From: Herbiconiux ginsengi
Lineage (GTDB): Bacteria; Actinomycetota; Actinomycetes; Actinomycetales; Microbacteriaceae
DNA: 64,000 bases
Direction: 5' to 3'
Assembly: GCF_900107435.1 (NCBI RefSeq)
Contig: NZ_FNPZ01000002.1
Coordinates: 636,979 to 700,978, forward strand
Below are positions 1 to 8,361 of this stretch, in pieces (the first letter of the stretch is position 1; each line of letters begins with the position of its first letter). A model generated the notes under the pieces. That model searched no databases. It was not told where the DNA came from and saw only the letters and a program-made list of their open reading frames with translations. A program made the translations under genes and the position numbers.

Positions 1-312
1 ACCTCGATCGAGGCACTCGGTATGGGAACCCTCGAGCAGCTCTGGCTGCGCTTCGACGAGCCGTTCTGGTCGACCGATGCCACGGTGCTCTCGGTGGTCG
101 ACGAGACCTCCGAGATCGCCGAGTGGATCAACCTGCTGCCGGCGACCGGTCAGCCGATCCTGGTGGGGCTGACGGCGGCCGAAGACGTGCCGGTGACGCT
201 GAAGCAGAGCGACGACGAGTTCATCGAGGCGGCGCTGCGGACGCTCGTTCCGTTCGTCGACGAGTCGCTCTCGACCGCAACGCCCTCGCCGACCCCGACA
301 ATCGTGCCCTGA
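1..312 (+). CDS. Flavin monoamine oxidase, C-terminal part (5' end outside window)
   Basis: The frame is open from base 1, so the gene starts upstream of the window; the first ATG inside (22) is only an internal Met. The visible residues, with LGMGTLEQLWLRFDEPFW near the start, match the region late in FAD-dependent amine oxidases where the substrate domain returns to the FAD domain. Family members oxidatively deaminate amines using FAD. The FAD-binding Rossmann motif would be upstream and cannot be seen. The 3' end overlaps the convergent membrane gene by about 92 bases. The family call rests on the tail only. Confidence 0.6.
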   Translation, partial: TSIEALGMGTLEQLWLRFDEPFWSTDATVLSVVDETSEIAEWINLLPATGQPILVGLTAAEDVPVTLKQSDDEFIEAALRTLVPFVDESLSTATPSPTPTIVP

Positions 313-958
313 GTCGCGCGTCGGCGCGTTCGCTCAGCGGAAGGAGCGGATGCAATCGGCTGATCGCCACGAGACCTGCCTGGATTCCCGCGAACAGCCC
401 GATCGCGATGCCGCAGTAGAGGGCGAACTCCCCCGGGCCGCTCACCTGGTCGGGGTCGAGGAAGAAGTAGGGGTACCAGCGCACGATCGACCCACGGATC
501 AGCGTGAACACGCCCCAGACCACCGGGAAGACCAGCACGATCGCGGCTGTGCGCCAGGGGATGCGCACCCGGCCGACCCCGATGAACCAGTCGAGCACCA
601 CGAACGCCGGTATCCAGAAATGCAGGATCTGGCTCGACCACGGCACGTCGATGCGGTAGTGGTGGCTCCCGGCCTGCGAGACGATCAACCCGAAGACGAT
701 TCCCGACACGACGACGTAGGTCGTGACGATGGCGCGTACGCTCGCCAGGAACGGACCCATCCGGTGGCCCACCAGCAACAGGGCGCCGGAGGCGCCGAGC
801 ACCACCACGTTCACCAGATTCGACTGGAACGTGAAATAGCTGAAGTAGTTGATGGTGGAGAAGGTGCTGAAACCGAGCACGTAGTCGAAGTCGAAGATCA
901 GGGCGATGGCGCCCAGCACGCCGACCGCGAGGCGCACGAGACCGAAAGCACGTCGCAC
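221..958 (-). CDS. Pr6Pr family membrane protein
   Basis: A 245-aa protein with about six hydrophobic segments between residues 5 and 200 and a basic Arg/Ala-rich tail. The N-terminal segment FSYFTFQSNLVN and the later HFWIPAFVVLDW and WYPYFFLDP are the recognisable signatures of the Pr6Pr (FAR-17a/AIG1-like) family, common in actinobacteria and of unknown function. The protein should sit in the cytoplasmic membrane. The last ~30 codons run antisense into the end of the amine oxidase gene, so the basic tail may be a late extension of the reading frame. Confidence 0.7.
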   Translation of the reverse strand: MRRAFGLVRLAVGVLGAIALIFDFDYVLGFSTFSTINYFSYFTFQSNLVNVVVLGASGALLLVGHRMGPFLASVRAIVTTYVVVSGIVFGLIVSQAGSHHYRIDVPWSSQILHFWIPAFVVLDWFIGVGRVRIPWRTAAIVLVFPVVWGVFTLIRGSIVRWYPYFFLDPDQVSGPGEFALYCGIAIGLFAGIQAGLVAISRLHPLLPLSERADARLRARLSGSARALRSRATRRRTERASAAPPR

Positions 959-1062
959 GCGGGCTCCGATCGTCTGCTCCTGGTCTGCTCCGCACGGCAG
1001 GTGCGCCCACGGAACGAGGTCGTCTTTCGAGGGTAGTCGCTCTCGCGTGGCAGGATTTCAGG

Positions 1063-1341
1063 ATGGTGCGTCGGCGTGTGGTGGTGCGGGGACAGGTGCA
1101 GGGGGTCGGCTACCGCTGGGCAGCGCGCGACCAGGCCGTCGCGCTGGGGGTGACGGGTTTCGTGCAGAACCTCCGCGACGGGTCGGTGCTCGCCGAGGTG
1201 GAGGGCTCGGCCGCTGCGGTCGACGCGATGGTGCAGTGGATGCGCTCGGGCCCGCCCGGCGCCACCGTCACGTCGATCGAGATCGATGCGGATGCCGCGC
1301 TGGACACGCCCATATCGGCCGGTTTCGAGATCCGCCACTGA
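1063..1341 (+). CDS. acyP: Acylphosphatase
   Basis: A 92-aa protein, the normal length for acylphosphatase (EC 3.6.1.7), which hydrolyses carboxyl-phosphate bonds such as acetyl phosphate. The phosphate loop GQVQGVGYR gives the phosphate-binding Arg (R18), and the catalytic Asn is N36 in FVQNLRDGS. The single-domain alpha/beta fold fits the spacing of these motifs. It is cytosolic and stands alone, with an intergenic inverted repeat directly after its stop codon. Confidence 0.93.
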   Translation: MVRRRVVVRGQVQGVGYRWAARDQAVALGVTGFVQNLRDGSVLAEVEGSAAAVDAMVQWMRSGPPGATVTSIEIDADAALDTPISAGFEIRH

Positions 1342-1353
1342 GCACCAGGCGCA

Positions 1354-1412
1354 TCGACCCGTCACTTCGTGCCGCTTTGGTTCTCGCAAAGCGGCACGAA
1401 GTGACGGGTCGA
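1354..1412. repeat. Intergenic inverted repeat, family A copy 1
   Basis: Perfect 26-bp arms (1354-1379 and 1387-1412) are separated by a 7-nt loop. The arm reads tcgacccgtcacttcgtgcc followed by gctttg. It fills the gap between convergent acyP and ppk2, so it probably works as a bidirectional transcription terminator, though there is no T tract. An almost identical element lies at 55191-55247, also between convergent genes, so this is a repeated element and not a unique hairpin. Confidence 0.85.
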
Positions 1413-1426
1413 CGTGTGCGGGTTGC

Positions 1427-2359
1427 TCAGATCGAGACGCCGTACGCGGTGGGCGACTCGTTCTCGCCGCTCTCGTAGACCCGTTCGGCCGATCCGACGA
1501 TGAGAGGATCGGGTGCGCCGACGATCTCGGCATCGCGTTCGGCGTAGTCGAAGAGGCTCAGCACATGGCGCATCGCCTCGAGCCGGGCACGCTTCTTGTC
1601 GTTGCTCTTCACCACGGTCCAGGGCGCGAGATCGGTGTCGGTGGCGGCGAACATGGCCTCTTTGGCAACCGTGTACGAGTCCCACTTGTCGAGCGAGGCG
1701 ATGTCCATCGGGCTCAGCTTCCACTGGCGCACGGGATCGACCTGGCGGATGGCGAAACGGGTGAGCTGCTCGCTCTTGGAGACCGAGAACCAGAACTTCA
1801 CCACGTCGATGCCGTCTTGCACGAGCATCCGCTCGAAGGCCGGGGCCTGTTGCAGGAACTCCTCGTACTGGCGGTCGTCGCAGAAACCCATCACGCGCTC
1901 GACGCCCGACCGGTTGTACCAGGAGCGGTCGAACATCACCATCTCGCCGGCGGCCGGGAAGTGCTGCACGTAGCGCTGGAAATACCACTGGGTGCTCTCG
2001 CGCTCGGTGGGCTTCTCGAGCGCCACCACCCGGGCGCCGCGCGGGTTGAGATGCTCGGTGAAGCGCTTGATGGTGCCGCCCTTGCCGGCGGCGTCGCGGC
2101 CTTCGAACACGATCACGAGACGGCGGCCTTCGAGCTTGATCCAGTTCTGGAGCTTCAGGAGCTCGATCTGCAGGAGACGCTTCGTGCCTTCGTACTCGTC
2201 GCGGTCCATCCGCTCGTCATAGGGGTAGCCCTCGCGCCAGGTGTCGACGACGGCGCCGTTGCGATCGACCAGCACGGGGTCGTCGTCGTCGGTGTCGACC
2301 ACGACGTAGCCGAGCATGTCGTTGAGATCGAGCTGTGCGATCGTGGCGTCGTCGGCCAT
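1427..2359 (-). CDS. ppk2: Polyphosphate kinase 2 (PPK2) family
   Basis: A 310-aa P-loop kinase that transfers phosphate between polyphosphate and nucleotides. The Walker A motif is GRDAAGKGG (residues 87-95) and the Walker B/lid region is DRSWYNR (144-150), followed by the conserved FWFSVSKSEQ and the WKLSPMD stretch. The length and single catalytic domain suit the short PPK2 classes; whether it acts on AMP, ADP or GDP cannot be told from sequence. Its ATG is preceded by GGAG. The gene is the last one in a same-strand run behind the LAL regulator and a tiny ORF. Confidence 0.93.
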   Translation of the reverse strand: MADDATIAQLDLNDMLGYVVVDTDDDDPVLVDRNGAVVDTWREGYPYDERMDRDEYEGTKRLLQIELLKLQNWIKLEGRRLVIVFEGRDAAGKGGTIKRFTEHLNPRGARVVALEKPTERESTQWYFQRYVQHFPAAGEMVMFDRSWYNRSGVERVMGFCDDRQYEEFLQQAPAFERMLVQDGIDVVKFWFSVSKSEQLTRFAIRQVDPVRQWKLSPMDIASLDKWDSYTVAKEAMFAATDTDLAPWTVVKSNDKKRARLEAMRHVLSLFDYAERDAEIVGAPDPLIVGSAERVYESGENESPTAYGVSI

Positions 2360-2440
2360 CGGTTCTCCTTCACGCGCGTGTGCGTTCGGGAGTATCGCGC
2401 AGCTCGCGAACCGATGGTCGACGCCGAGGTGAACGGATGC

Positions 2441-2551
2441 TTAACGCGAGCGGGTGGGGACCTGGTGGTAGCCGTCGCGGGTGAGTCCGCGAGCGGCGGA
2501 GACGACGCCCCAAAGAGCGAGTGAGCCGAGTGCAATGGTGAAGACGATCAT
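2441..2551 (-). CDS. 36-aa small hydrophobic peptide
   Basis: A small gene with a strong ribosome-binding site (GGAGG, with GGACATC directly before the ATG) encoding MIVFTIALGSLALWGVV and ending DGYHQVPTRSR. The first ~20 residues could form one membrane helix, leaving a short polar tail inside. It lies between the LAL regulator and ppk2. Upstream, at 60 nt, is a motif also found 59 nt before the small gene at 5690-5872, and both genes share the leader GGACATCATG. The function is unknown; shared leader and spacing argue that it is real. Confidence 0.6.
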   Translation of the reverse strand: MIVFTIALGSLALWGVVSAARGLTRDGYHQVPTRSR

Positions 2552-2610
2552 GATGTCCTGCCTCCGTGAGTTGGTGTGAGTACACACTGCTCGCTGAGGC
2601 GAGGCGGGCT

Positions 2611-2629
2611 CATCCGTCGAATGCCCTAT
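2611..2629 (-). promoter_or_regulatory. Shared upstream motif, copy 1 (candidate LAL operator/promoter)
   Basis: On the minus strand the block reads ATAGGGCAT, six free bases, GATG. The same block with the same inner spacing recurs at 5931-5949. The distance to the downstream ATG is 60 nt here and 59 nt there. A promoter or binding site for the neighbouring LuxR-type regulator is the simplest explanation, but no binding evidence exists. Confidence 0.45.
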
Positions 2630-2663
2630 CTTCGCCGGGCCCGAGGAACGCCGTCTAAGGCAC

Positions 2664-5600
2664 CTAGGGGCGGCTTTCGACCACCCGGACCGCCTCGAAG
2701 CTCCGGGCGAGGTAGGCGGCCTCGGTGCGGGAGGAGGTGTTCGTCTTGCGCAGGATGTTGGAGACGTGCACGCTGGCGGTCTTCGCGCTGATGAACAGCT
2801 GTTCGGCGATCTGGCGATTGCTGAGTCCCTGCGCGATCAGAGTGAGCACCTGGCGCTCGCGCTCGGTGAGGTCGTCTTCGACCGAACGCACGGCGGGCAG
2901 CGCGATCTCGTCGGGGGCGGTGGCGGTGGCGCCTCCGCCGCTGTCGCGACCACCTGCGATGCGCACCAGGCCGACCCGGCGCTCCAGATCATCGACCCGA
3001 TCGACGATGAGGCCCATGTCGATGCGCTCCGCCGCCACGCGCGCCTCGTTCGCGCGAAGCCGGGCGCCGGACCGGTCGCCGGCGGACGCCAGGGCTTCTG
3101 CGTGCCGGTAGCGGGCGTAGGGCTCGAGGTGCGCGGGAGCGATCGGTGCAACCGTCGCCTGCACGGCGGCCGCCCAGAGTGCACAATCGCTGCCCGCGCG
3201 ATCGGGGCCGCCCAGCTCGGCCTCGAAGAGTGCCACATAGGCTCCCGCGGTCGGCCAGCCGGACACCAGGGCGAGTGCCTCGCGCAGACGGCGCTCGATC
3301 TCGTCGAGACCACCTTCGGCGCCGGTGCCGGTACCGGCGCCGCTTCCGTCGCCCGCTCGCAGGTCGACACCGGATGCGCGGGCGCAGCCCAGCACGCGCG
3401 CCGCGATCGCGAGCACCGGCAGGTCGTGGGCCGGGAAGGTGCGGTGCTCGGGCGCCAGGATGACGCTCACCTCACGCCAGGCTTCCGCGACGTTGCCACG
3501 GGCCAAGGCGATCTCGCCGGCGACGGCGCCGAGACCGAGGCGCGACTGCGCGTCGATCCGCAGCTGCAGGCTCAGCGGGGCACGCCAGCCGCGCAGCAGC
3601 TTCTCGGCGAGGGCGGCGTCGCCCGACCATACCGTGGCCTGCAGCTTCATCCGTTGCAGATGGGCGCTGAACCCGATCGGCGGGTCGAGCTCCAGGGCGC
3701 GGTCGAGCATCTCGTTGGCCCGGCGGGACTCGCCGAGCGAGAACAACGGCTGGATCACGTTGAGCATCAACATCGCGCCGGAGGTGCGCTCGACCCCGCG
3801 CTGCCGGGCGCGCTCGGCGCCGGCCTCGGCGATGCGGATGGCCTCCTCGAAGCGGCCCAGCAGGCTCATGGCGTCGGATTCGTTGACCCAGTACCGCAGG
3901 CGGGCCGACTCGTTGCCCTCGGCCAGCTCGCCGGCGAGCGCGAGATCGGCGAGACCGGAGTCGATCTCGCCGAGCGACAGGCGCGAGATGCCGCGGATGT
4001 TCGCGGCCACCGACATCCGGGGCCGCGAACCGACCTCCTCGGCCTCGGCGTAGGCCGAATCGGCGGTGGCCACCGCTTCGTCGAAGAGCGCCTCGAGCAT
4101 GAGACGAGCGGCGAGTTCGCCCAGCACGTTGGCCCGCAGCACGCTGCGGGGCCGGCCTTCGAGCACGGTGAGCGCCTCACGCAGCAGCTCGATCGAGCCG
4201 GTGTGCCCGATGTTGGCGAGGAACGACGCCTTGTCGCGGAGCAGCTTGGCATAGATGTCGGCGTCGGACGGCGATGAGGCACCGATGGCCTCGTCGATCA
4301 GGGCGATCGCCCGCTCGCTCTCGCCCGCGTTGCGGAGGATGTAGCTCGTCTCGGCGAGCAACTCGACCCGGGTGCGGTCGGCCAGCGCCTCGGCATCGGG
4401 CACCTGTTCCCAGAGCTCGATCGCGCGCTCCCCCATCCGCGCGGCCGTCGAGTTGGCGAAGGAGGCGCGCGCCTGCGCCATGGCCGTGAGCGATGCCGTG
4501 AAGGCGGCACGCACGTTGTGCGCCGCCATCCAGTGGTAGGAGATGGCCGTCGAGTCGACGCTGGGGGCGCCCTGCCGGTCTTCGAGGGCCTGCGCGTAGC
4601 AGGTGTGGAACCGCATCCGCTCGCCCGGCAGCAATTCGTCGTGGATGGCCTCGCGCACCAGGGCGTGCCGGAAGGAGTAGGCCGTGTCGTCGACCACGAG
4701 CACCCGCGCCGTGACGGCTTCGCGCGCCGCGTCGTCGATGGCGTCGGGCGTGGCGTCGCTCACATCGGCCAGCAGCTCGTGCTCCACTCGCGCGCCACCG
4801 GCGGCGATGAGTCGCAGGATGCGCTGCGTGGGTTCGCTGAGGGTCTCGTAACGCGCCAGCAGGATGTCGCGCAATGTGTCGGGAAAGCTCTCGACGGTCT
4901 CGAAGTCGCAACCCAGGATCTCTTCGATGAAGAACGGCACCCCGTCGGTGCGCTGGAAGACGACGCCGAGATCGTAGGCGTCGAGCGGGGTGCCGAGCAG
5001 CGCCGTGGACAGCTGACGCACCTGCCGGCGGTTCAGTCGGGGCAGCTCGAGCCGCGAGACCCGCCGGTTGCGGTCGAGTTCGGGCAGCCAGGCGCGCAAC
5101 GGATGCCCGCGACCCAGCTCGTCGCTGCGAAAGGTGAGCACGAACAGGATGCGCGATTCCTCGACCACCCGCAGGAGGAAGCGGAGCAGGCCGAGCGTCG
5201 CCTGATCGGCCCAGTGCAGGTCTTCGATGACGAGCACGAGCGGGCGCGTACGCGCCACGTTCTCGAGCACCGTGGCCACCGCATCGTAGAGCCGGTCGGG
5301 CCCGCCTCGGCGCTGGCTCTCCGGCACATCCGTCTCCCCCAGTTCGGGCAGCAGGATGGCCAGGGCATGACGCGAGAGGCTCGCAGCCGAACCTGTGGCC
5401 TCCAGGATCGCGGCTTCGCCGAGCTCGGCTACGAGCGCCCGCAACGGAGCGACGATCGGTGCGTAGGGCGGTGCATCGCGGTCGAGGTCGATGCACTGCC
5501 CACGTAGCACGATGCTGTCGGACGGAACGTGGTCGAGGAATTCTGCGACGAGGCGGGTCTTGCCGATTCCGGCCTCGCCGCTGACGACGACCGTGCGAGT

Positions 5601-5687
5601 CGACCCGGTTCGGCTCTCGCGCACCGCGGTGCGCAGGGAGTCGAGGTCGTTCTCGCGGCCGATGAGCAAGGGGCTCGTCGTCTGCAT
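2664..5687 (-). CDS. LAL-type LuxR-family ATPase regulator
   Basis: A 1007-aa transcription regulator of the large ATP-binding LuxR class. The N-terminal AAA/NACHT-like ATPase has Walker A GEAGIGKT (residues 37-44) and a Walker B region LVIEDLHWAD near residue 150. A long helical middle follows, TPR-like in character. The C-terminus is a LuxR helix-turn-helix (LTERERQVLTLIAQGLSNRQ and onward). The start was placed at MQTTSP because it lies 2 nt after the stop of the 60-aa gene upstream, giving a translationally coupled pair; longer readings run through that gene. The inducer is unknown. Neighbouring targets may include the two small genes and the MFS transporter. Confidence 0.88.
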   Translation of the reverse strand: MQTTSPLLIGRENDLDSLRTAVRESRTGSTRTVVVSGEAGIGKTRLVAEFLDHVPSDSIVLRGQCIDLDRDAPPYAPIVAPLRALVAELGEAAILEATGSAASLSRHALAILLPELGETDVPESQRRGGPDRLYDAVATVLENVARTRPLVLVIEDLHWADQATLGLLRFLLRVVEESRILFVLTFRSDELGRGHPLRAWLPELDRNRRVSRLELPRLNRRQVRQLSTALLGTPLDAYDLGVVFQRTDGVPFFIEEILGCDFETVESFPDTLRDILLARYETLSEPTQRILRLIAAGGARVEHELLADVSDATPDAIDDAAREAVTARVLVVDDTAYSFRHALVREAIHDELLPGERMRFHTCYAQALEDRQGAPSVDSTAISYHWMAAHNVRAAFTASLTAMAQARASFANSTAARMGERAIELWEQVPDAEALADRTRVELLAETSYILRNAGESERAIALIDEAIGASSPSDADIYAKLLRDKASFLANIGHTGSIELLREALTVLEGRPRSVLRANVLGELAARLMLEALFDEAVATADSAYAEAEEVGSRPRMSVAANIRGISRLSLGEIDSGLADLALAGELAEGNESARLRYWVNESDAMSLLGRFEEAIRIAEAGAERARQRGVERTSGAMLMLNVIQPLFSLGESRRANEMLDRALELDPPIGFSAHLQRMKLQATVWSGDAALAEKLLRGWRAPLSLQLRIDAQSRLGLGAVAGEIALARGNVAEAWREVSVILAPEHRTFPAHDLPVLAIAARVLGCARASGVDLRAGDGSGAGTGTGAEGGLDEIERRLREALALVSGWPTAGAYVALFEAELGGPDRAGSDCALWAAAVQATVAPIAPAHLEPYARYRHAEALASAGDRSGARLRANEARVAAERIDMGLIVDRVDDLERRVGLVRIAGGRDSGGGATATAPDEIALPAVRSVEDDLTERERQVLTLIAQGLSNRQIAEQLFISAKTASVHVSNILRKTNTSSRTEAAYLARSFEAVRVVESRP

Positions 5688-5689
5688 AC

Positions 5690-5872
5690 CTACATCGTGC
5701 CACCGGCCACCGACATCCGTCGAAGCCAGCGGGTCACCCGCTTGGGCACGCTCGGCGCCGGAACCTGCTGCTCGATCCGCTCTGCGGCGACCCGCCGGAA
5801 CTCCAGTTCCTGCGTGAGTCGCTCTTCCTGGGCCTGGTGGAGCCAGCTGAACGAATACTCGGTGATCGACAT
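5690..5872 (-). CDS. 60-aa protein coupled to the LAL regulator
   Basis: MSITEYSFSWLHQAQEERL is followed by a charged, helical stretch and a basic segment (PKRVTRWLRR). The start has GGAGG placed 5 nt ahead of the ATG. Its stop codon is 2 nt before the regulator's ATG, so the two are probably co-translated. No membrane segment or known domain is visible. The upstream motif at 5931-5949 matches the one in front of the 36-aa gene. A partner or modulator of the LAL protein is an inference from coupling only. Confidence 0.62.
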   Translation of the reverse strand: MSITEYSFSWLHQAQEERLTQELEFRRVAAERIEQQVPAPSVPKRVTRWLRRMSVAGGTM

Positions 5873-5930
5873 GATGTCCTCCGTGGGGTTTCTCGATGGT
5901 TCGAGATTCCTCTCTAAGGCGGAGGCCCGA

Positions 5931-5949
5931 CATCGGGCAGATGCCCTAT
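5931..5949 (-). promoter_or_regulatory. Shared upstream motif, copy 2
   Basis: The minus strand reads ATAGGGCAT, six bases, GATG, as at 2611-2629, and lies 59 nt before the ATG of the 60-aa gene. It also contains a local dyad (GGGCATctGCCC). It begins only about 17 nt beyond the MFS stop codon, so it would let the regulator operon be transcribed separately from the transporter gene. Confidence 0.45.
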
Positions 5950-5965
5950 TCCTCACTGAGGCACC

Positions 5966-7507
5966 TTAAGCGGTGCTGACCTCCGGTCCCGTCGAGACCA
6001 CACGGCGCAGCACGAGCGTGACGATCGCGGCCACCACGCATCCGCCCGCGATGAAGAGCAAGGTGCTGAAGAGGCCGAGCGATGCCTGGACGAGCGGGAA
6101 GAGGAAGGTGCCGAGTGCGGCCCCCGCCTTGCCGCTGGCCGCCGCGAAGCCGGCGCCGGCCCCGCGCGTGACGGAGTCGAAGGCGAGGGTGGGCAGCGCG
6201 AATGTGGTGGAATTGGGGCCCGCATTCATGAAGAGGTTGAACGCCGCGAAGCCGATGAACACCAGGGCGAGCTGCACCGGTGTGTCCTGTGGCATCAGGT
6301 TGGTGACCGCCAGCAGGGTGAGACCCGCGGCCATCACCACGAAACCTGCGACCTGCAGCACGATCAGGCCGAGCTTGCGCACCAGGATGAGCGCGGCGGC
6401 GAAACCCACCACGAGGAAGAGGTCGAGGAACGCCGCGCCCTCGGTCGAAGTGATGTCGTCGGCGATGAACTGCGTGTTCGAACTCGCGCCGTGCGGCGAC
6501 AGCGCGATCGCCGCGATGATCGTCGGGGTGAACACCCCCACGCCGTACGTGGCGATGTCCATGAAGAACCAGGGCACACTGGTCAGGATCGTGGCGCGAC
6601 GCAGGCGCTTCGAGAACAGAGAGCGTTTCGGGATGCCCGGCTCCGCATCCGCAGGTCGGAGCACGCCGGTGATCAGCGGAGCCGGCATGGGCACCGCGAC
6701 GGACTCGCCACGGTCGAGAGCGGCCACGGTGAGCTCCACCGCGGTGCGCGGCAGTTCCTCCTCCTCGAGTTGTTCGGGAGTGAGCGCCACCGGTTCGGGG
6801 CCGCGCGCGGTGAGCTCCTCCACCAGCACCGTGCGCCCGGCGAACACCCGCATCGCTTCCGCCGCCTCGGCGAAGCGCGCCGTCGATGCCAGCCAGAGCG
6901 GGCTCTCCGGCACGGTGCGCCGCAGCACCACGATCACGAGGGCGGGCACCACGCCGACGGCGAGCATCCAGCGCCAGGCATCCGGATTCGGATCGAGGGT
7001 CAGCACGAACAGGCCCACCAGCGCCCCGAGCAGCTGACCCACCGCCTGAAAGCTGAAGGCGCCGATCAGCAGGCGCGAGCGGAGCCGGGCAGGAGCGATC
7101 TCGGAGACGTAGCTGGCGCTGATCGGATAGTCGGCGCCCACGCCGACGCCGAGCAGGAAGCGGAACAGGATGAGCCACCACACTCCCGGAGCCAGCGCGG
7201 AGGCGAGGGCGAAGACCACGAAGAGCGTGAGGTCGATTCGGAAGGCGAGCCGCCGCCCGATGCGGTCGGAGAGCGGGCCCATCACGGCCGCGCCCACGAT
7301 GGCGCCCACGATGGCGGCCGAACTGATGAGACCCGTCTCGAGCGGCGTGGTCGACCAGTCCACCACGATCAGGGGCAGGGCGACACCCATGATGAAGAAG
7401 TCGAAGCCGTCGAGCATGATGCCGAGCGACGAGAGCAACCACACCCGCTTGTGCGCCTTGCCGAAGCGCATTCCGTCGATCAGGCGCGCGATGGCGGAAT
7501 CCGGCAT
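5966..7507 (-). CDS. MFS transporter, sugar-porter/metabolite:H+ symporter type
   Basis: A 513-aa protein with twelve predicted membrane segments and a long cytoplasmic loop between helices 6 and 7 (about residues 205-290). The loop 2-3 signature is GPLSDRIGRR, and helix 4 ends in RFLLGVGVGADYPI, both typical of the sugar-porter/MHS branch. The start MPDSAIARL was chosen because GGAGG lies at good spacing before it; longer frames extend into the padR intergenic hairpin. The substrate cannot be inferred. It precedes the regulator operon on the same strand. Confidence 0.85.
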   Translation of the reverse strand: MPDSAIARLIDGMRFGKAHKRVWLLSSLGIMLDGFDFFIMGVALPLIVVDWSTTPLETGLISSAAIVGAIVGAAVMGPLSDRIGRRLAFRIDLTLFVVFALASALAPGVWWLILFRFLLGVGVGADYPISASYVSEIAPARLRSRLLIGAFSFQAVGQLLGALVGLFVLTLDPNPDAWRWMLAVGVVPALVIVVLRRTVPESPLWLASTARFAEAAEAMRVFAGRTVLVEELTARGPEPVALTPEQLEEEELPRTAVELTVAALDRGESVAVPMPAPLITGVLRPADAEPGIPKRSLFSKRLRRATILTSVPWFFMDIATYGVGVFTPTIIAAIALSPHGASSNTQFIADDITSTEGAAFLDLFLVVGFAAALILVRKLGLIVLQVAGFVVMAAGLTLLAVTNLMPQDTPVQLALVFIGFAAFNLFMNAGPNSTTFALPTLAFDSVTRGAGAGFAAASGKAGAALGTFLFPLVQASLGLFSTLLFIAGGCVVAAIVTLVLRRVVSTGPEVSTA

Positions 7508-7558
7508 GCCCGCATCCTCCCCGCCCCGGGTGAACTCCGCGTGAACCTCTTCGCCAGA

Positions 7559-7604
7559 CGCCAAAATCCGCCCCGAACCGAGGTTCGAGGGGCGGATTTT
7601 GGCG
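7559..7604. repeat. Intergenic inverted repeat, family B copy 1
   Basis: 16-bp arms (7559-7574 and 7589-7604; cgccaaaatccgcccc and its complement) enclose a loop that is itself a small dyad (gaac-gttc). It stands between padR and the MFS gene, both on the minus strand, where it could end padR transcription. The right side continues as GGCGGGTCGCGA, shared with the repeat at 22440-22500. Confidence 0.75.
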
Positions 7605-7646
7605 GGTCGCGATGAGGATCGCGGCCAGGTGGGGGTGGGGGTGGGG

Positions 7647-8237
7647 CTAGTCGGCGAGGATGAGGTAGAGGGCGCGGCGGGCCTCGTCGACCTTGGCGGT
7701 CGCCTCGGCGCGCTGCTCATCGGTCGCGGCGAAGCGGAACTGCTGCACCACGCCCATCAGCTTGGCCACCGCGGCGTGGAACTCCGCGTCGGCAGCCGAC
7801 TGGCCGGGAGTGGCCTCCCAGGCCTTGGTGAGCTCCTCCTGGTGCTCGGCCACGTAGGCCTTGCCCGCATCCGTCAGTTCGAACTCGGTGCGGCGGCCGT
7901 CTCCGGTCGACACGATGAGCTCCTCGTCGACGAGCTGCTGGAGGGTGGGGTAGATCGAGCCGGGGCTCGGGCGCCACACTCCCCCGGTCTTCTCCGCGAT
8001 CGCCTTGATCAGGCCGTAGCCGTTCGAGGGTGCCTGGGAGAGCAGGGAGAGGATGGCCGAACGCACGTCGCCGCGGCTCGCGCGCTGCGGACCGCGAGGC
8101 CCGAAGCCGGGGCCGAAGCCCCCGAATCCGGGGCCACCAGGGCCGAAGCCCCGACCGCCTCGCCCGCTGTGCCCGTGGGGCCCGCGCTGCCAGCCGTGCT
8201 GTTCGTGAATGGGTTGTGTGTTGTGAATGCCTCGCAT
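7647..8237 (-). CDS. PadR-family transcriptional regulator
   Basis: A 196-aa regulator. A Gly/Pro-rich N-terminal stretch (about residues 18-50) precedes the PadR winged helix, recognisable from RSAILSLLSQAPSNGYGLIK and the wing region SPGSIYPTLQQLVDEELI, then a C-terminal dimerisation helix. The Met at 8237 was chosen because AGAAAGG lies 9 nt before it; the Met three codons earlier abuts that site. It is divergent from the Dyp peroxidase, with palindromic sites in between, so it probably represses itself and the peroxidase. PadR proteins typically respond to small molecules. Confidence 0.88.
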   Translation of the reverse strand: MRGIHNTQPIHEQHGWQRGPHGHSGRGGRGFGPGGPGFGGFGPGFGPRGPQRASRGDVRSAILSLLSQAPSNGYGLIKAIAEKTGGVWRPSPGSIYPTLQQLVDEELIVSTGDGRRTEFELTDAGKAYVAEHQEELTKAWEATPGQSAADAEFHAAVAKLMGVVQQFRFAATDEQRAEATAKVDEARRALYLILAD

Positions 8238-8292
8238 GGGATGCATCCTTTCTGTCAGAGTCTGTGTCGCGAGTGTTACGCGATGTGTTAAA

Positions 8293-8334
8293 GATATATC
8301 GCTAATCGGATGATGTCAACTCATCGATATATCG
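8293..8334. promoter_or_regulatory. Putative PadR operator (two ATATATCG palindromes)
   Basis: Two sites, GATATATC (8293-8300) and the perfect palindrome CGATATATCG (8325-8334), lie about 32 bp apart in an AT-rich island between padR and the peroxidase gene. The right site abuts a TAGAAT -10 box at 8350-8355, which places transcription start almost at the peroxidase ATG (8362); no Shine-Dalgarno is present. AT-rich ATAT-type dyads are usual for PadR regulators. Confidence 0.6.
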
Positions 8335-8361
8335 TTCACAGCGAACCTTTAGAATCGCAGC

